NCBI RefSeq assembly: GCF_016862515.1
Contig: NZ_BONC01000002.1
Span: 1-64,000, forward strand
Length of the DNA: 64,000 nt
Direction of reading: 5' to 3'
Origin: Asanoa iriomotensis
GTDB lineage: Bacteria > Actinomycetota > Actinomycetes > Mycobacteriales > Micromonosporaceae
Of this stretch, positions 9,151 to 17,555 are shown piece after piece. The notes under the pieces were generated by a model. It was not told where the DNA came from. It saw only the letters and a list, made by a program, of their open reading frames with translations, and searched no databases. Numbering within the stretch: position 1 is the stretch's first letter; the number at the start of each line of letters is the position of its first letter. The translations under genes and the position numbers were made by a program.

Positions 9151-9471
9151 CTACGTTTCATCTGGCCACCACGCGGCACGGGCGAGGTCGACGCGGCCGT
9201 TCCTGAGCGGCGTCGCCTCGCCGACGTGGCGGGCCAGGGCCTCCTGCTCGTGGCCCGGCACCACTCGGCCGTTGGCGGCCACCACGCGGTGCCAGGGGAC
9301 GCCGCCGCCGTGCTTGGCCATGATCGAGCCGACCAGGCGGGCGGACGAGCGGCCCGAGCGCTCCGACAGGTAGTCGGCGATCGCACCGTAGGACATCGCC
9401 CGTCCCGGTGGGATGCGTTCGACCACCGCGAGCACTTCCTCCACGTACTCCTCCGGCTCCACGCCGGCCAC
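9151..9471 (-). CDS. Alkyltransferase-like (ATL) DNA-binding protein
   Basis: This is a 106-aa protein from the GTG at 9471 (GTG at 9462 is an alternative). It has the helix-turn-helix and active-site segment of O6-alkylguanine-DNA alkyltransferases: VVERIPPGRAMSYGAIADYL, then the Arg finger SSARLVGSIMAKHGGG, then PWHRVVAANGRVV. In a true MGMT the active-site motif is PCHR; here Trp60 replaces the Cys, the defining feature of ATL proteins. ATLs bind alkylated guanine and hand it to nucleotide excision repair instead of repairing it. The downstream (3') neighbour is the PIN-like gene, convergent with it. The proB gene is divergent, with 43 bp between starts. Confidence 0.85.
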   Translation of the reverse strand: MAGVEPEEYVEEVLAVVERIPPGRAMSYGAIADYLSERSGRSSARLVGSIMAKHGGGVPWHRVVAANGRVVPGHEQEALARHVGEATPLRNGRVDLARAAWWPDET

Positions 9472-9514
9472 ACTATGGGATCTCAAAGTGATCTTGGGTG
9501 ACCGACCGCGCAGA

Positions 9515-10633
9515 ATGGACCCCGTGCGCGAAGCAGTCACGACGGCTCGCCGGATCGTCGTCAAGATCGGGTCGTCGTCGCTGACCACGGCCGACGGTGG
9601 GCTCGACGCCGGCCGGGTCGACGCCCTGGCCGACGTGCTGGCCGCGGCCTGCCAGGACGGCCGCGAGGTGGTGCTGGTCTCGTCCGGCGCGATCGCCGCT
9701 GGCCTCGCCCCCCTGCGCATCCCGCGGCGCCCGCGCGACCTGGCCACGCAGCAGGCCGCCGCGTCCGTCGGCCAAGGGCTCCTGATCGGGCGGTACGCGG
9801 CCGCGTTCGCCCGCCACGGCCTGACCGTGGGCCAGGTGCTGCTGACCGCCGACGACGTGACCCGGCGCGCGCACTACCGCAACGCCTACCGGACGCTGCG
9901 CAAGCTGCTCGACCTCGGCGCCGTGCCGATCGTCAACGAGAACGACACGGTGGCCACCGACGAGATCCGGTTCGGCGACAACGACCGCCTCGCCGCGCTG
10001 GTCGCGGCGCTGGTCGACGCTGAGCTGCTGGTGCTGCTCTCCGACGTCGACGCCCTCTACACCGGCGACCCGCGCAAGCCCGGCACCCAGAAGATCGACG
10101 AGGTGCGCGGCGAGGACGACCTGGCCGGCGTGACGATCGGTGGCGCGGGCAAGGCCGGCGTCGGCACCGGCGGCATGGTGACCAAGGTGGAGGCCGCCCG
10201 GATCGCCACCGGCTTCGGCATTCCGGTCGTGCTGACCGCGGCACCCCACGCGCGGGCCGCGCTGGCCGGCGAGCCGGTCGGCACCCTGTTCCACCGGATG
10301 GGCCAGCGGCCCGCCGCCCGGCTGTTCTGGCTGGCCCACGCCACCTCGCCGCGCGGTCGGCTGCACCTCGACCCCGGCGCCGTGCAGGCGGTGGTGGCCC
10401 GCCGCAAGTCCCTGCTCCCCGCCGGCATCACCGCGGTCGACGGTGTGTTCACCGCCGGCGACCCGGTCGACCTCGTCGACAGCGATGGCGAGCCGGTCGC
10501 CCGGGGCCTGGTCAACTACGACGCGGTGGAGCTGCCCGCGCTGCTCGGCCGCTCGACCGGCGACCTGGCCGCCGAGCTGGGCCCGGGCTATGAGCGTGAG
10601 GTCGTCCACCGCGACGACCTGGTATTGCTGTAA
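9515..10633 (+). CDS. proB: Glutamate 5-kinase (ProB)
   Basis: This is a 372-aa protein from the ATG at 9515 (GTG at 9524 is an alternative). It phosphorylates L-glutamate with ATP in the first step of proline synthesis. The N-terminal amino-acid-kinase domain has [38 protein letters not shown] and [24 protein letters not shown] is the conserved lysine segment. A C-terminal PUA domain begins near residue 275 ([13 protein letters not shown]). The product is labile and is passed to ProA, encoded 71 bp downstream. The 71-bp spacer holds a double-palindrome repeat, so proA may have its own regulated promoter rather than being simply co-transcribed. Confidence 0.95.
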   Translation: MDPVREAVTTARRIVVKIGSSSLTTADGGLDAGRVDALADVLAAACQDGREVVLVSSGAIAAGLAPLRIPRRPRDLATQQAAASVGQGLLIGRYAAAFARHGLTVGQVLLTADDVTRRAHYRNAYRTLRKLLDLGAVPIVNENDTVATDEIRFGDNDRLAALVAALVDAELLVLLSDVDALYTGDPRKPGTQKIDEVRGEDDLAGVTIGGAGKAGVGTGGMVTKVEAARIATGFGIPVVLTAAPHARAALAGEPVGTLFHRMGQRPAARLFWLAHATSPRGRLHLDPGAVQAVVARRKSLLPAGITAVDGVFTAGDPVDLVDSDGEPVARGLVNYDAVELPALLGRSTGDLAAELGPGYEREVVHRDDLVLL

Positions 10634-10641
10634 GAGGGTTT

Positions 10642-10685
10642 GGAACGGACCGTTCCTATGCGGAAAGCGTTAACAACGGACCGTT
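10642..10685. repeat. 44-bp double-palindrome repeat, copy 1 (proB-proA spacer)
   Basis: Two copies of the interrupted palindrome AACGG-A-CCGTT are centred at 10649 and 10680, 31 bp apart (about three helical turns). The first is extended to GGAACGGACCGTTCC. The same 44-bp unit occurs in opposite orientation at 27843-27885 with two mismatches. The form is typical of a TetR-type operator pair. It lies between the proB stop and the proA ribosome-binding site, so it could control proA. It may alternatively be a short dispersed element. Confidence 0.8.
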
Positions 10686-10704
10686 CCTTTCGAGAGGGGC
10701 AGAG

Positions 10705-11949
10705 ATGAGCGTGCGGGAGCAGGCCGAGCGGGCTCGGGTGGCGGCGGTCACCCTCGCGGCGACGCCACGGGCGGCCAAGGACCATGCCCTGCTCGTGATG
10801 GCGGACGCGCTGGTCGCGCGCACGCCGGAGATCCTCGAGGCGAACACCGCCGACGTGGCTGCCGGCCGCGCCGCCGGCCTTTCCGACGCGATCCTCGACC
10901 GGCTCGCGTTGACCCAGCCGCGGGTCGGCGCCATCGCCGGCGCCCTGCGCGACATGGCCGCGCTGCCCGACCCGGTCGGCGAGGTCGTCCGCGGCTCGAC
11001 CCTGCCCAACGGGCTCGAGCTGCGGCAGATCCGGGTGCCGTTCGGCGTCGTCGGCATGATCTACGAGGGCCGGCCCAACGTCACGGTCGACGCCGCCGGC
11101 ATCTGCCTCAAGTCCGGCAACGCGGCGCTGCTGCGCGGCTCGTCCTCGGCCGCCGACTCCAACGCGATGCTGGTCGAGATCCTCCGCTACGCCCTCGAGG
11201 TGGCCGGGCTGCCGGCCGACGCGGTGCAGCTGCTCGACTCGTCCACCCGCGACTCGGTCAAGGAGCTGATGCGCGCCCGCGGCCTGGTCGACGTGCTGAT
11301 CCCGCGCGGCGGCGCCTCGCTGATCCGCGCGGTCGTCGAGGAGTCGACGGTGCCGGTGATCGAGACGGGTGTCGGCAACTGCCACGTCTACGTCGACGCC
11401 GCCGCCGACCTCGACAAGGCGCTGGCGATCGTGCTCAACTCCAAGACCCAGCGGCTGTCCACCTGCAACACCGCCGAGTCACTGCTGGTGCACGCGGACG
11501 TCGCCGACGCGTTCCTGCCCCGGGTGCTGGCCGCGTTCGCCGAGGCCGGGGTGACCGTGCACGGCTCGCCCGAGGTGGCCGCCCACTCCGCCGCGGTGGT
11601 GCCGGCGACCGACGAGGACTTCGCCACCGAATACCTCTCGGCCGACATCTCCGCCACGGTCGTGCCCTCGCTCGCGGCGGCCGTCGAGCACATCCGCCGC
11701 TACGGCACGCAGCACACCGAGGCGATCGTCACCGAGTCGCTGGGCGCGTCCCGCGAGTTCGTGGCGGCCGTCGACGCGGCCGCGGTGATGGTCAACGCGT
11801 CGACCCGGTTCACCGACGGTGGCGAGTTCGGCTTCGGCGCCGAGATCGGCATCTCGACACAGAAGCTGCACGCCCGGGGCCCGATGGGCCTGCCGGAGCT
11901 GACCTCCACCAAATACGTGGTGACCGGGGACGGCCAACTGCGGTCCTAG
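10705..11949 (+). CDS. proA: Glutamate-5-semialdehyde dehydrogenase / gamma-glutamyl phosphate reductase (ProA)
   Basis: This is a 414-aa protein of the aldehyde dehydrogenase superfamily that reduces gamma-glutamyl phosphate with NADPH in the second proline step. [36 protein letters not shown] is the cofactor and substrate region (about residues 110-148). The catalytic Cys lies in [17 protein letters not shown]. The C-terminus has [17 protein letters not shown] and KYVVTGDGQ. The ATG at 10705 is preceded by GAGAGGGG at 10692-10699. The stop overlaps the stop of the convergent dehydrogenase gene by a few bases. Its upstream spacer carries the double-palindrome repeat. Confidence 0.95.
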   Translation: MSVREQAERARVAAVTLAATPRAAKDHALLVMADALVARTPEILEANTADVAAGRAAGLSDAILDRLALTQPRVGAIAGALRDMAALPDPVGEVVRGSTLPNGLELRQIRVPFGVVGMIYEGRPNVTVDAAGICLKSGNAALLRGSSSAADSNAMLVEILRYALEVAGLPADAVQLLDSSTRDSVKELMRARGLVDVLIPRGGASLIRAVVEESTVPVIETGVGNCHVYVDAAADLDKALAIVLNSKTQRLSTCNTAESLLVHADVADAFLPRVLAAFAEAGVTVHGSPEVAAHSAAVVPATDEDFATEYLSADISATVVPSLAAAVEHIRRYGTQHTEAIVTESLGASREFVAAVDAAAVMVNASTRFTDGGEFGFGAEIGISTQKLHARGPMGLPELTSTKYVVTGDGQLRS

Positions 11950-12998
11950 CGCTCCGCGAACTCCACGACCACCTTGATGTCGTCGGCGCGCGGCGGCGCG
12001 TACGCCTCGGCGTAGTGCTCCACCGGCACCCGGCGGGTGATCAACCGGGTCAGCCACTTGCGGTCGGCGGAGGACAGCGCGTCGGCGCCTGCCTTCCAGT
12101 GCCGGGCGTTGGCGTTCACCGAGCCGAAGACCACGTTGTTCTCCAGCACCAGGGCCCGGTTGAGCGCGCCCGCGTCCACCGGGATCTGGTGCCCGCCGGT
12201 GGACACGCCGGTCAGGCAGACGATGCCGCACGGCCCGACGTGGTCCATCACGCCGAACACGACCGGCGCCGCGCCGGTGCACTCCAGCACCAGGTCGGGC
12301 GCGAAACCGAGCTCGTGCACAGGCTTGCTGTGGTACGTCGCACCGAGGTCATGGGTCAGCTGCGGCTTGGGCCCGTCGGTGGCCAGGTCGAGCACGTGCA
12401 CGTCGAGGCCGCGCTGCTTGCCCAGCAGGGCGGCCAGCAGCCCGATCGGCCCGGCCCCGGTGACCAGCACGTTCTCGGGCTCCCAGGGGTCGCGCTCGAC
12501 GAACCGGTCGATCAGCTCCCAGGCCTTGGCGACCACGCTGGTGGGCTCCAGCAGCACCCCGAGCAGGCCCAGCGTCTGGTCGAGCTTGACCGCGTGCCCG
12601 GGCTCGATCCGCCACCGGTCGCGGGCGAAGCCGTCGAGGCCCTTGATGCCGTGTTCGGTGTACTGCCCGTTGCGGCACATGTCCCACTGGCCGGCCGCGC
12701 AGTTGGCGCACGGCACGGGGTCGGGGTGCCGGACGATCCCGGCGACGAGGTCGCCCCACTTGAACTGGCCGGTCGGGTCCTCGACCACCCGGCCGAGCGA
12801 CTCGTGCCCGAGGACCAGCCTGTCGTCGCCGGGCGGGGCCTCGCCGTAGTCGGCCGCGATGATCTCGCGGTCGGTGCCGCAGACCCCGACGGCGACCGCC
12901 TCGACCAGCAGACCGCCCTCCCGCTCGTCCGGTTCGGGAAAGTCCGGGTCGAGGCGCAGTGAGTCTCTGGTCCCGGGTGTGACGGTCAGGGCCCGCAT
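11946..12998 (-). CDS. Zinc-dependent dehydrogenase, glucose 1-dehydrogenase-like
   Basis: This is a 350-aa medium-chain dehydrogenase. The catalytic zinc residues appear as GVCGTDRE and LGHESLGRV. The structural zinc cluster is [12 protein letters not shown]. The Rossmann motif is [15 protein letters not shown]. Segments such as [23 protein letters not shown] and the C-terminal [15 protein letters not shown] are characteristic of the glucose 1-dehydrogenase branch, which oxidises aldoses to lactones with NAD(P). The start chosen is MRALTVTPG at 12998; an ATG at 13007 is also possible. It is convergent with proA. No sugar-operon neighbours confirm the substrate. Confidence 0.85.
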   Translation of the reverse strand: MRALTVTPGTRDSLRLDPDFPEPDEREGGLLVEAVAVGVCGTDREIIAADYGEAPPGDDRLVLGHESLGRVVEDPTGQFKWGDLVAGIVRHPDPVPCANCAAGQWDMCRNGQYTEHGIKGLDGFARDRWRIEPGHAVKLDQTLGLLGVLLEPTSVVAKAWELIDRFVERDPWEPENVLVTGAGPIGLLAALLGKQRGLDVHVLDLATDGPKPQLTHDLGATYHSKPVHELGFAPDLVLECTGAAPVVFGVMDHVGPCGIVCLTGVSTGGHQIPVDAGALNRALVLENNVVFGSVNANARHWKAGADALSSADRKWLTRLITRRVPVEHYAEAYAPPRADDIKVVVEFAER

Positions 12999-13045
12999 AG
13001 GAACCATCTTGCGCGGCGCGCGGTGCCCGCGCGCGGAAACGCCGC

Positions 13046-13780
13046 TCAGCTGAGGCAGATCTCCCCGTCCTCGCTGGCCACGACCGTGCCGGCGGGGAAC
13101 GGCTTCGACTCCTCGGCGGCGATCGTGGCGGGAATGGCCGGGTCGTCCCGCAGCACGTACCAGGGTCCGACGCAGGTCGGCGACTCGCGCAGCGTGGCGG
13201 TCACCCGATCCTGCGCCTCGGTGAGCGTCAGCCGCTCGTTGGCGAACAACTGCTGGGACCCGTCCCGCCGCGCCTCGTAGGTCACCCACGACACCGCGAT
13301 CGTCTCACCCGGGCAGATCACGTCCGCGGCGATGACCAGGTTGCTGCCGTTCGCGGTCGCGCTCACGGTCGATGCGCAGGCGGGCGGCGGCATGGCCGGC
13401 TCGGTCGGCCGGCCGGTGCGCGGGCCGCCGGCGTCCTGGCCCCGGCCCGGGGTCCTGGTCACGGCCGCGCTCGGGCCGCCCGCGGAGGCAGTCCCCATGC
13501 TGGGCGGCGCCGGCGACGGTGCGCCGGCCGTGGGCGCCAGGGTGTCCGCCGGCGCCGGCTGGTCCGCCACGACGGGTGCGGGCTGCTCCATCGCCGGCAG
13601 TTGCGCGAGACCGGCCACGGCGGCCACGGCCACCGCGGCGGCCGCCGTGACGCCCAACCGGCGTTGCCGGCGGCGCCGCACGGTGGTGTGCACCGACTCG
13701 ACGCCGGGCGGGCGCAGGAAGGGGTCGATCGAGTCGGTGAGGTCGGTGAAGGCGTCCCGGACGCGGTCGGTCTCAAGCAC
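13046..13780 (-). CDS. Membrane-anchored protein coupled to an ECF sigma factor (candidate anti-sigma)
   Basis: This is a 244-aa protein. The N-terminus (residues 1-40) is cytoplasmic and charged, ending RRRRQRRLG. One membrane segment follows (VTAAAAVAVAAVAGLAQL, about 43-60), then a long Pro/Ala/Thr linker, then a C-terminal extracytoplasmic domain from about residue 133 with Cys135, Cys156, Cys202 and Cys242. Its ATG overlaps the stop of the sigma-factor gene by 8 bp, so the two are co-translated. That position and topology fit a cognate anti-sigma or sensor partner. It lacks the HxxxCxxC zinc anti-sigma motif, so the assignment rests on context. Confidence 0.6.
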   Translation of the reverse strand: MLETDRVRDAFTDLTDSIDPFLRPPGVESVHTTVRRRRQRRLGVTAAAAVAVAAVAGLAQLPAMEQPAPVVADQPAPADTLAPTAGAPSPAPPSMGTASAGGPSAAVTRTPGRGQDAGGPRTGRPTEPAMPPPACASTVSATANGSNLVIAADVICPGETIAVSWVTYEARRDGSQQLFANERLTLTEAQDRVTATLRESPTCVGPWYVLRDDPAIPATIAAEESKPFPAGTVVASEDGEICLS

Positions 13781-14270
13781 TGCGTACCTCCGAGCCGGCC
13801 GGCACGTCGTCGGCCAGGCGCAGCGCGAGCGCCGCCCGACCGCGGTGCAACCAGGACTTGACCGTGCCCTCGGCCGCGCCGGTGAGCTCCGCGATCTCGG
13901 TGATCGACGCGTCGGCCAGGTAGAACAGCACCACCGCCTGCCGCTGCCGCTCCGGCAGGGTGGCCAGCGCGGCGCGCAGGGCGACGCCGTCAGGCCCCGG
14001 GCCGGGCGCGTGCTCCTCGCGGGCGCCGCGGGTCAGGTGCAGCAACCGCCGGGCCCGACGCCAGCGGCTCGTGGCGAGGTTCCAGGCGACCCGCCGGACC
14101 CAGGCGCCTGGATCATCCAAAGTGGACCAGCGCGGCCACGCCTTGCAGAACGCCTCCTGCACCACGTCCTGCGCCTCAGCCAGGTCGCCCGTGTGGGCGA
14201 ACAGCTGATGCGTCAGGGGGCGGAACGACGCGGCGTAGAACTCCGCGAAGTCGAGCTTGTCGGGCGGCAC
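13773..14270 (-). CDS. ECF RNA polymerase sigma factor, SigE family (actinobacterial)
   Basis: This is a 165-aa protein from a GTG at 14270. Region 2 runs from DFAEFYAASFRPLTHQLFAHTGDLAEAQDVVQEAFCKAWPRW to VRRVAWNLATSRWRR (about residues 7-75). Region 4 is ALATLPERQRQAVVLFYLADASITEIAELTGAAEGTVKSWLHRGRAAL (about 105-152), with a clear helix-turn-helix. It lacks sigma region 3, as ECF factors do. The wording matches the SigE-like group common in Streptomyces and Micromonosporaceae. The 8-bp overlap with the membrane protein at 13046-13780 points to a sigma/anti-sigma pair. Its regulon and inducing signal are unknown. Confidence 0.9.
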   Translation of the reverse strand: MPPDKLDFAEFYAASFRPLTHQLFAHTGDLAEAQDVVQEAFCKAWPRWSTLDDPGAWVRRVAWNLATSRWRRARRLLHLTRGAREEHAPGPGPDGVALRAALATLPERQRQAVVLFYLADASITEIAELTGAAEGTVKSWLHRGRAALALRLADDVPAGSEVRSA

Positions 14271-14378
14271 AGCTCTCCCGGGGTCGAGGGCCCTATCACA
14301 TTAGCCCGTCGATGCCGCGCCAAGAGATTGTCGTAATTCGGCCGACGCCGGGGCGTTGTTGGGGTGAAACTGAGAGCC

Positions 14379-14555
14379 ATGACGCGATCGCGGCAAATCA
14401 ACGGCTCGCAATCCCGTCGACTGGTCCAGGACCCGTGCGACGACGAAGGCTGCCCGAGCTGCTACGGCAACTCCGCACAGGCGGAGGCGGCACGCCGTGC
14501 CGGCCGCCTGCCGGACCGCACGCACCGCCTCGACGAGCGCCCGGAGACCGACTAG
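14379..14555 (+). CDS. Small Cys-motif protein, function unknown
   Basis: This is a 58-aa open frame from the ATG at 14379; a GTG 15 bp upstream in the same frame is possible. The body is basic and hydrophilic with Cys-x4-Cys-x2-Cys ([12 protein letters not shown], about residues 24-35), suggestive of a small metal-binding knuckle. It is divergent from the sigma-factor gene and its stop overlaps the 3' end of the convergent oxygenase gene by 4 bp. Codon use has the GC3 pattern of a real gene. I do not recognise a family. It could also be a chance frame. Confidence 0.5.
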   Translation: MTRSRQINGSQSRRLVQDPCDDEGCPSCYGNSAQAEAARRAGRLPDRTHRLDERPETD

Positions 14556-15529
14556 AGGCTGTCCGCGAACAGCTCCGGGAAGACCTTGGCCACCTTGGCG
14601 GTCAGGTAGTCGCCGTAGGTACCGGTGAACGCGACCGGGTCCGCGCCGTCCCAACGCGGCTCACCCGCCGCTGTCGTGCGGGCACGACCGGGCAGCGGCG
14701 GCACCTCGGCGCCGAAGTCCGGGTCGAAGAAGAAGGGGTACGACAGCCGCTCGTTGCCGCTGCGGTTGCGCACCCGGTGCAGGGTCGACCGGTACCACCC
14801 GCCGGTGAGCCGCTCCAGCATGTCGCCGATGTTGCAGACGAACGTGCCGGGCAGCGGGGGAGCGTCGACCCAGCCGCTCGGCGTACGCACCGAAAGTCCC
14901 CCGTTCTCGTCCTGCGCCAGCAGCGTGAGCAGGCCGTAGTCGGTGTGCTCCCCGACGCCCCACGCGTCGGTCTCCGGCGGCTGCGGCGGGTAGTGGAAGA
15001 TCCGGAACAGCACGGTCGGCACCCGGGTGTAGCCGGCGGCGAAGTAGTCGGCCGGCAGGTCGAGGCTGCGGGCGACGCCGCGCAGCACGTCCTGGGCCAA
15101 CGCGGTCAGCGCGGCCTGGTAGTCGAGCACCGCGTCGCGCAGCGCCGGCACGGCGGTGGGGAACAGGTTGCGGCCGTGCAGCGGCAGCCCGGCGCGCGGG
15201 TCGCCGGCCGGCAGCTCCTCGCCGAAGTAGATGCCCTCCTTGCGGTCGGGCCGACCCGCGGTCAGCTCGCCCCCGAGCGGGAAGTAGCCGCGCCAGGCCG
15301 GGCCGGCGTGCCGCATCGCGATCGCCATCTTCTCGGTCTCGGGCAGCGCGAAGAACTCCCTGGCCGCGGCGTCCAGTCGGGCGACCATGGCCGCCGGCAC
15401 CCCGTGCCCGGTGACGTAGAAGAACCCGGTGTCCCGGCAGGCGGACTCGATCTCTCGCGCCACCTGATCGACATCGCCACCGGCACGCAGCGGACCCACA
15501 TCGATCACCGGGAGCCTCGTCTGAGTCAT
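14552..15529 (-). CDS. 2-oxoglutarate/Fe(II)-dependent oxygenase, isopenicillin N synthase-like
   Basis: This is a 325-aa protein. The N-domain LPVIDVGPL to [18 protein letters not shown] is the DIOX_N region of plant-type dioxygenases. The jelly-roll core has the iron ligands His195 and Asp197 ([12 protein letters not shown]) and His251 (STLHRVRN). It also has the 2-oxoglutarate-binding Arg261-x-Ser263 (NERLSYPFF). All catalytic residues are intact, so it is likely an active hydroxylase or related oxidase. It is divergent from nuoC, with 22 bp between starts. The substrate is not apparent; no biosynthetic cluster is nearby. Confidence 0.88.
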   Translation of the reverse strand: MTQTRLPVIDVGPLRAGGDVDQVAREIESACRDTGFFYVTGHGVPAAMVARLDAAAREFFALPETEKMAIAMRHAGPAWRGYFPLGGELTAGRPDRKEGIYFGEELPAGDPRAGLPLHGRNLFPTAVPALRDAVLDYQAALTALAQDVLRGVARSLDLPADYFAAGYTRVPTVLFRIFHYPPQPPETDAWGVGEHTDYGLLTLLAQDENGGLSVRTPSGWVDAPPLPGTFVCNIGDMLERLTGGWYRSTLHRVRNRSGNERLSYPFFFDPDFGAEVPPLPGRARTTAAGEPRWDGADPVAFTGTYGDYLTAKVAKVFPELFADSL

Positions 15530-15551
15530 GCCGAAAGCCTAGGATCTCCGC

Positions 15552-16121
15552 ATGACCCCGGAGGAGATCGGAGCACGGCTCGTCGAGCTCGTCGCCGGTG
15601 ACCCTTCCGTCTCCGGCGGCAACGCGCACGCCCGGGCGACCGTCGACGTCCCGCCCGACCGGTGGGCGCAGGCGGCCCTGGTCGCCCGCGACGACGCCGA
15701 GCTGGCCTGCGACTTCTTCGACTGGCTCTCCGCCGTCGACGAGCTCGACGAGGGCTTCGCCGTGGTCGCCCACCTCTGGTCGACCACGCGCAACCACGGC
15801 CTACTGCTGCGCACCCGGGTGTCGCGCGCCGAGCCGGTGGTCGACACGGTCGTGCCGATCTACCCGGGCGCGAGCTGGCACGAGCGCGAGACGCACGAGA
15901 TGTTCGGCATCGACTTCGCCGGTCACCCCGACCTCAAGCCCCTGCTCCTGCCGCCGGAGTTCGAGGGCCACCCGCTGCGCAAGGAGTTCGTGCTGGCCTC
16001 CCGGGTCGCCAAGGCCTGGCCGGGCGCCAAGGAGCCCGGCGAGAGCGAGGCCGGCACCACCAAGCGCGCGCCGATGCGCCCGCCGGGCGTCCCCGCCCCG
16101 GGTGAATGGGGGCCGGCCTGA
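15552..16121 (+). CDS. nuoC: NADH-quinone oxidoreductase subunit C (NuoC)
   Basis: This is a 189-aa protein of the 30-kDa subunit family, part of the complex I connecting module. The hallmark block is YPGASWHERETHEMFGIDFAGHPDLKPLLLP (about residues 103-133), followed by GHPLRKEF. A Pro-rich tail follows. In a normal cluster nuoD is the next gene; here the stop overlaps the nuoH ATG (TGATG), so there is no room for nuoD. The subunit is not fused to NuoD either. It belongs with nuoB, H, I, J, K, L, M and N in this window. Confidence 0.92.
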   Translation: MTPEEIGARLVELVAGDPSVSGGNAHARATVDVPPDRWAQAALVARDDAELACDFFDWLSAVDELDEGFAVVAHLWSTTRNHGLLLRTRVSRAEPVVDTVVPIYPGASWHERETHEMFGIDFAGHPDLKPLLLPPEFEGHPLRKEFVLASRVAKAWPGAKEPGESEAGTTKRAPMRPPGVPAPGEWGPA

Positions 16122-17080
16122 TGCCACTCTGGCTCGAGGTCCTCGTCCGTGTGGTCGGCGTCGTCGCCGCGTTCCTGGTCCTCCCGCTGGTGGTCGGCCA
16201 GACCGAGCACAAGGTGATGGCACACATGCAGGGCCGGCTCGGCCCGATGTACGCCGGCGCCTACCACGGCTGGGCCCAGCTCATCGCCGACGGCATCAAG
16301 TTCGTGCAGAAGGAGGACGTGACGCCGGCCGCGGCGGACCGCACGGTGTTCCGCCTGGCTCCGATCGTCGCGCTGGTGCCCTACCTGCTGGTGCTGCTGG
16401 TCATCCCGCTCGGCCCGGGCGACCTGGTCGGGCAGAACCTCGACGTCGGGCTGTTCTTCGTGCTCGCGGTGCTCGGTGTCGGCGTGGTCGCGGTGCTCAT
16501 GTCGGCCTGGGCCTCGGCCAACAAATACAGCCTCCTCGGCGGCCTGCGCGGCGCGGCACAGCTGCTCGGCTACGAGCTGCCGATGGTGCTCGCCGCGGCC
16601 AGCGTCGCGATGGCCGCCGGCACGTTGAGCCTGACCGGCATCGTCGAGGCCTGGCGGCCGTGGTGGTTGCTCTGGCAGCTGCCGGCGCTCGTGGTGTTCT
16701 TCGTCGCCGGGCTGGCCGAGATCCGCCGGCCGCCGTTCGACATGCCGATCGCCGACTCCGAGCTGGTGTTCGGCTACCTGACCGAATACACCGGCTTGCG
16801 CTTCGCCTTCTTCCTGCTCGCCGAATACGTCGGCATCGTGGTGATCGCGGCGCTGACCACGGTGCTGTTCCTCGGCGGCTGGAAGGGCCCGTTCGACGAC
16901 CAGCTCGGCTGGCTGTGGACGCTGGTCAAGATCTTCGCGGTGGCGTTCGTGGTGATCTGGTTCCGGGTCGCCTACCCGCGGCTGCGCGAGGACCAGCTCC
17001 AGCGGCTGTGCTGGTTGGTGCTGGTGCCGGTGTCGCTCGGCCAGCTCGTGCTGACCGCCGCGGTGCGGGTGGCGCTGTGA
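16121..17080 (+). CDS. nuoH: NADH-quinone oxidoreductase subunit H (NuoH)
   Basis: This is a 319-aa membrane subunit (about 8 helices) that forms the quinone tunnel and links the peripheral and membrane arms. AHMQGRLGPMYAG, then WAQLIADGIKFVQKEDV, is the conserved first loop. The second loop reads RRPPFDMPIADSELVFGYLTEY. Canonical NuoH has PFDLPEAExEL here, so two acidic positions differ. I chose the ATG at 16121, which overlaps the nuoC stop and has GGGGGCC upstream; an ATG at 16106 is in frame. The stop overlaps the GTG of the next gene by 4 bp. Confidence 0.95.
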   Translation: MPLWLEVLVRVVGVVAAFLVLPLVVGQTEHKVMAHMQGRLGPMYAGAYHGWAQLIADGIKFVQKEDVTPAAADRTVFRLAPIVALVPYLLVLLVIPLGPGDLVGQNLDVGLFFVLAVLGVGVVAVLMSAWASANKYSLLGGLRGAAQLLGYELPMVLAAASVAMAAGTLSLTGIVEAWRPWWLLWQLPALVVFFVAGLAEIRRPPFDMPIADSELVFGYLTEYTGLRFAFFLLAEYVGIVVIAALTTVLFLGGWKGPFDDQLGWLWTLVKIFAVAFVVIWFRVAYPRLREDQLQRLCWLVLVPVSLGQLVLTAAVRVAL

Positions 17081-17487
17081 CCGCTGACCGCGAAGCGGCC
17101 GTGCGCCGGTTGATCGCCGACGTCTGGAACGGCACCAACGAGACGACGGCATACGAGCTGGTCGCGCCCGACTGCCCCGGCCTGGGCGCGAGCGGCCCGG
17201 CCGGCGTGCTCGCCTGGCACCAGGAACGCCGGGCGTCCTTTCCGGACCTGCGCTACAAGGTCGTCGACCTGGTCGTCAGCGGCGACCGGGCGGCCGTGCA
17301 CTGGCGCGCCGCCGGCACACAGCTCGGGCAGTTCGGCCCGGTGCCGCCCACCGGCGCGGTGGTCAGCTACTCGGGCGCCACGTTCCTGCGCTTCGACGCC
17401 GACGGGTTGATCGCCGACGTGTGGAGCGTCAACGAGCTGTTCCAACTTCTTCAGCAACTCGGTGTCGAAATGTTGCCACCCGCTTAG
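17077..17487 (+). CDS. NTF2/SnoaL-like protein
   Basis: This is a 136-aa protein from a GTG that overlaps the nuoH stop (GTGA), so it is translationally coupled to nuoH. The sequence AAVRRLIADVWNGTNETTAYELVAPD, HQERRASFPDLRYKVVDLVVSGDRAAVHWRAAGTQ and SYSGATFLRFDADGLIADVWSVNELFQLLQQLG matches the ester-cyclase/SnoaL branch of the NTF2-like fold. That fold forms an alpha+beta cone holding a small hydrophobic ligand. A role with complex I is unknown. The kinase gene begins 68 bp downstream. Confidence 0.82.
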   Translation: MTADREAAVRRLIADVWNGTNETTAYELVAPDCPGLGASGPAGVLAWHQERRASFPDLRYKVVDLVVSGDRAAVHWRAAGTQLGQFGPVPPTGAVVSYSGATFLRFDADGLIADVWSVNELFQLLQQLGVEMLPPA

Positions 17488-17555
17488 CAGCGTGGTGACC
17501 GCACGCGCGCGTTGCGTGGTTAAATGCCGGCATCGACACGCGTCTGGGTGCGTCG

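Noticed and set aside
9151-9747. Full-length MGMT methyltransferase reading from 9747
   Set aside because: The upstream part overlaps proB in antisense and looks non-coding, and the catalytic Cys is replaced by Trp, so it is an ATL of about 106 aa.
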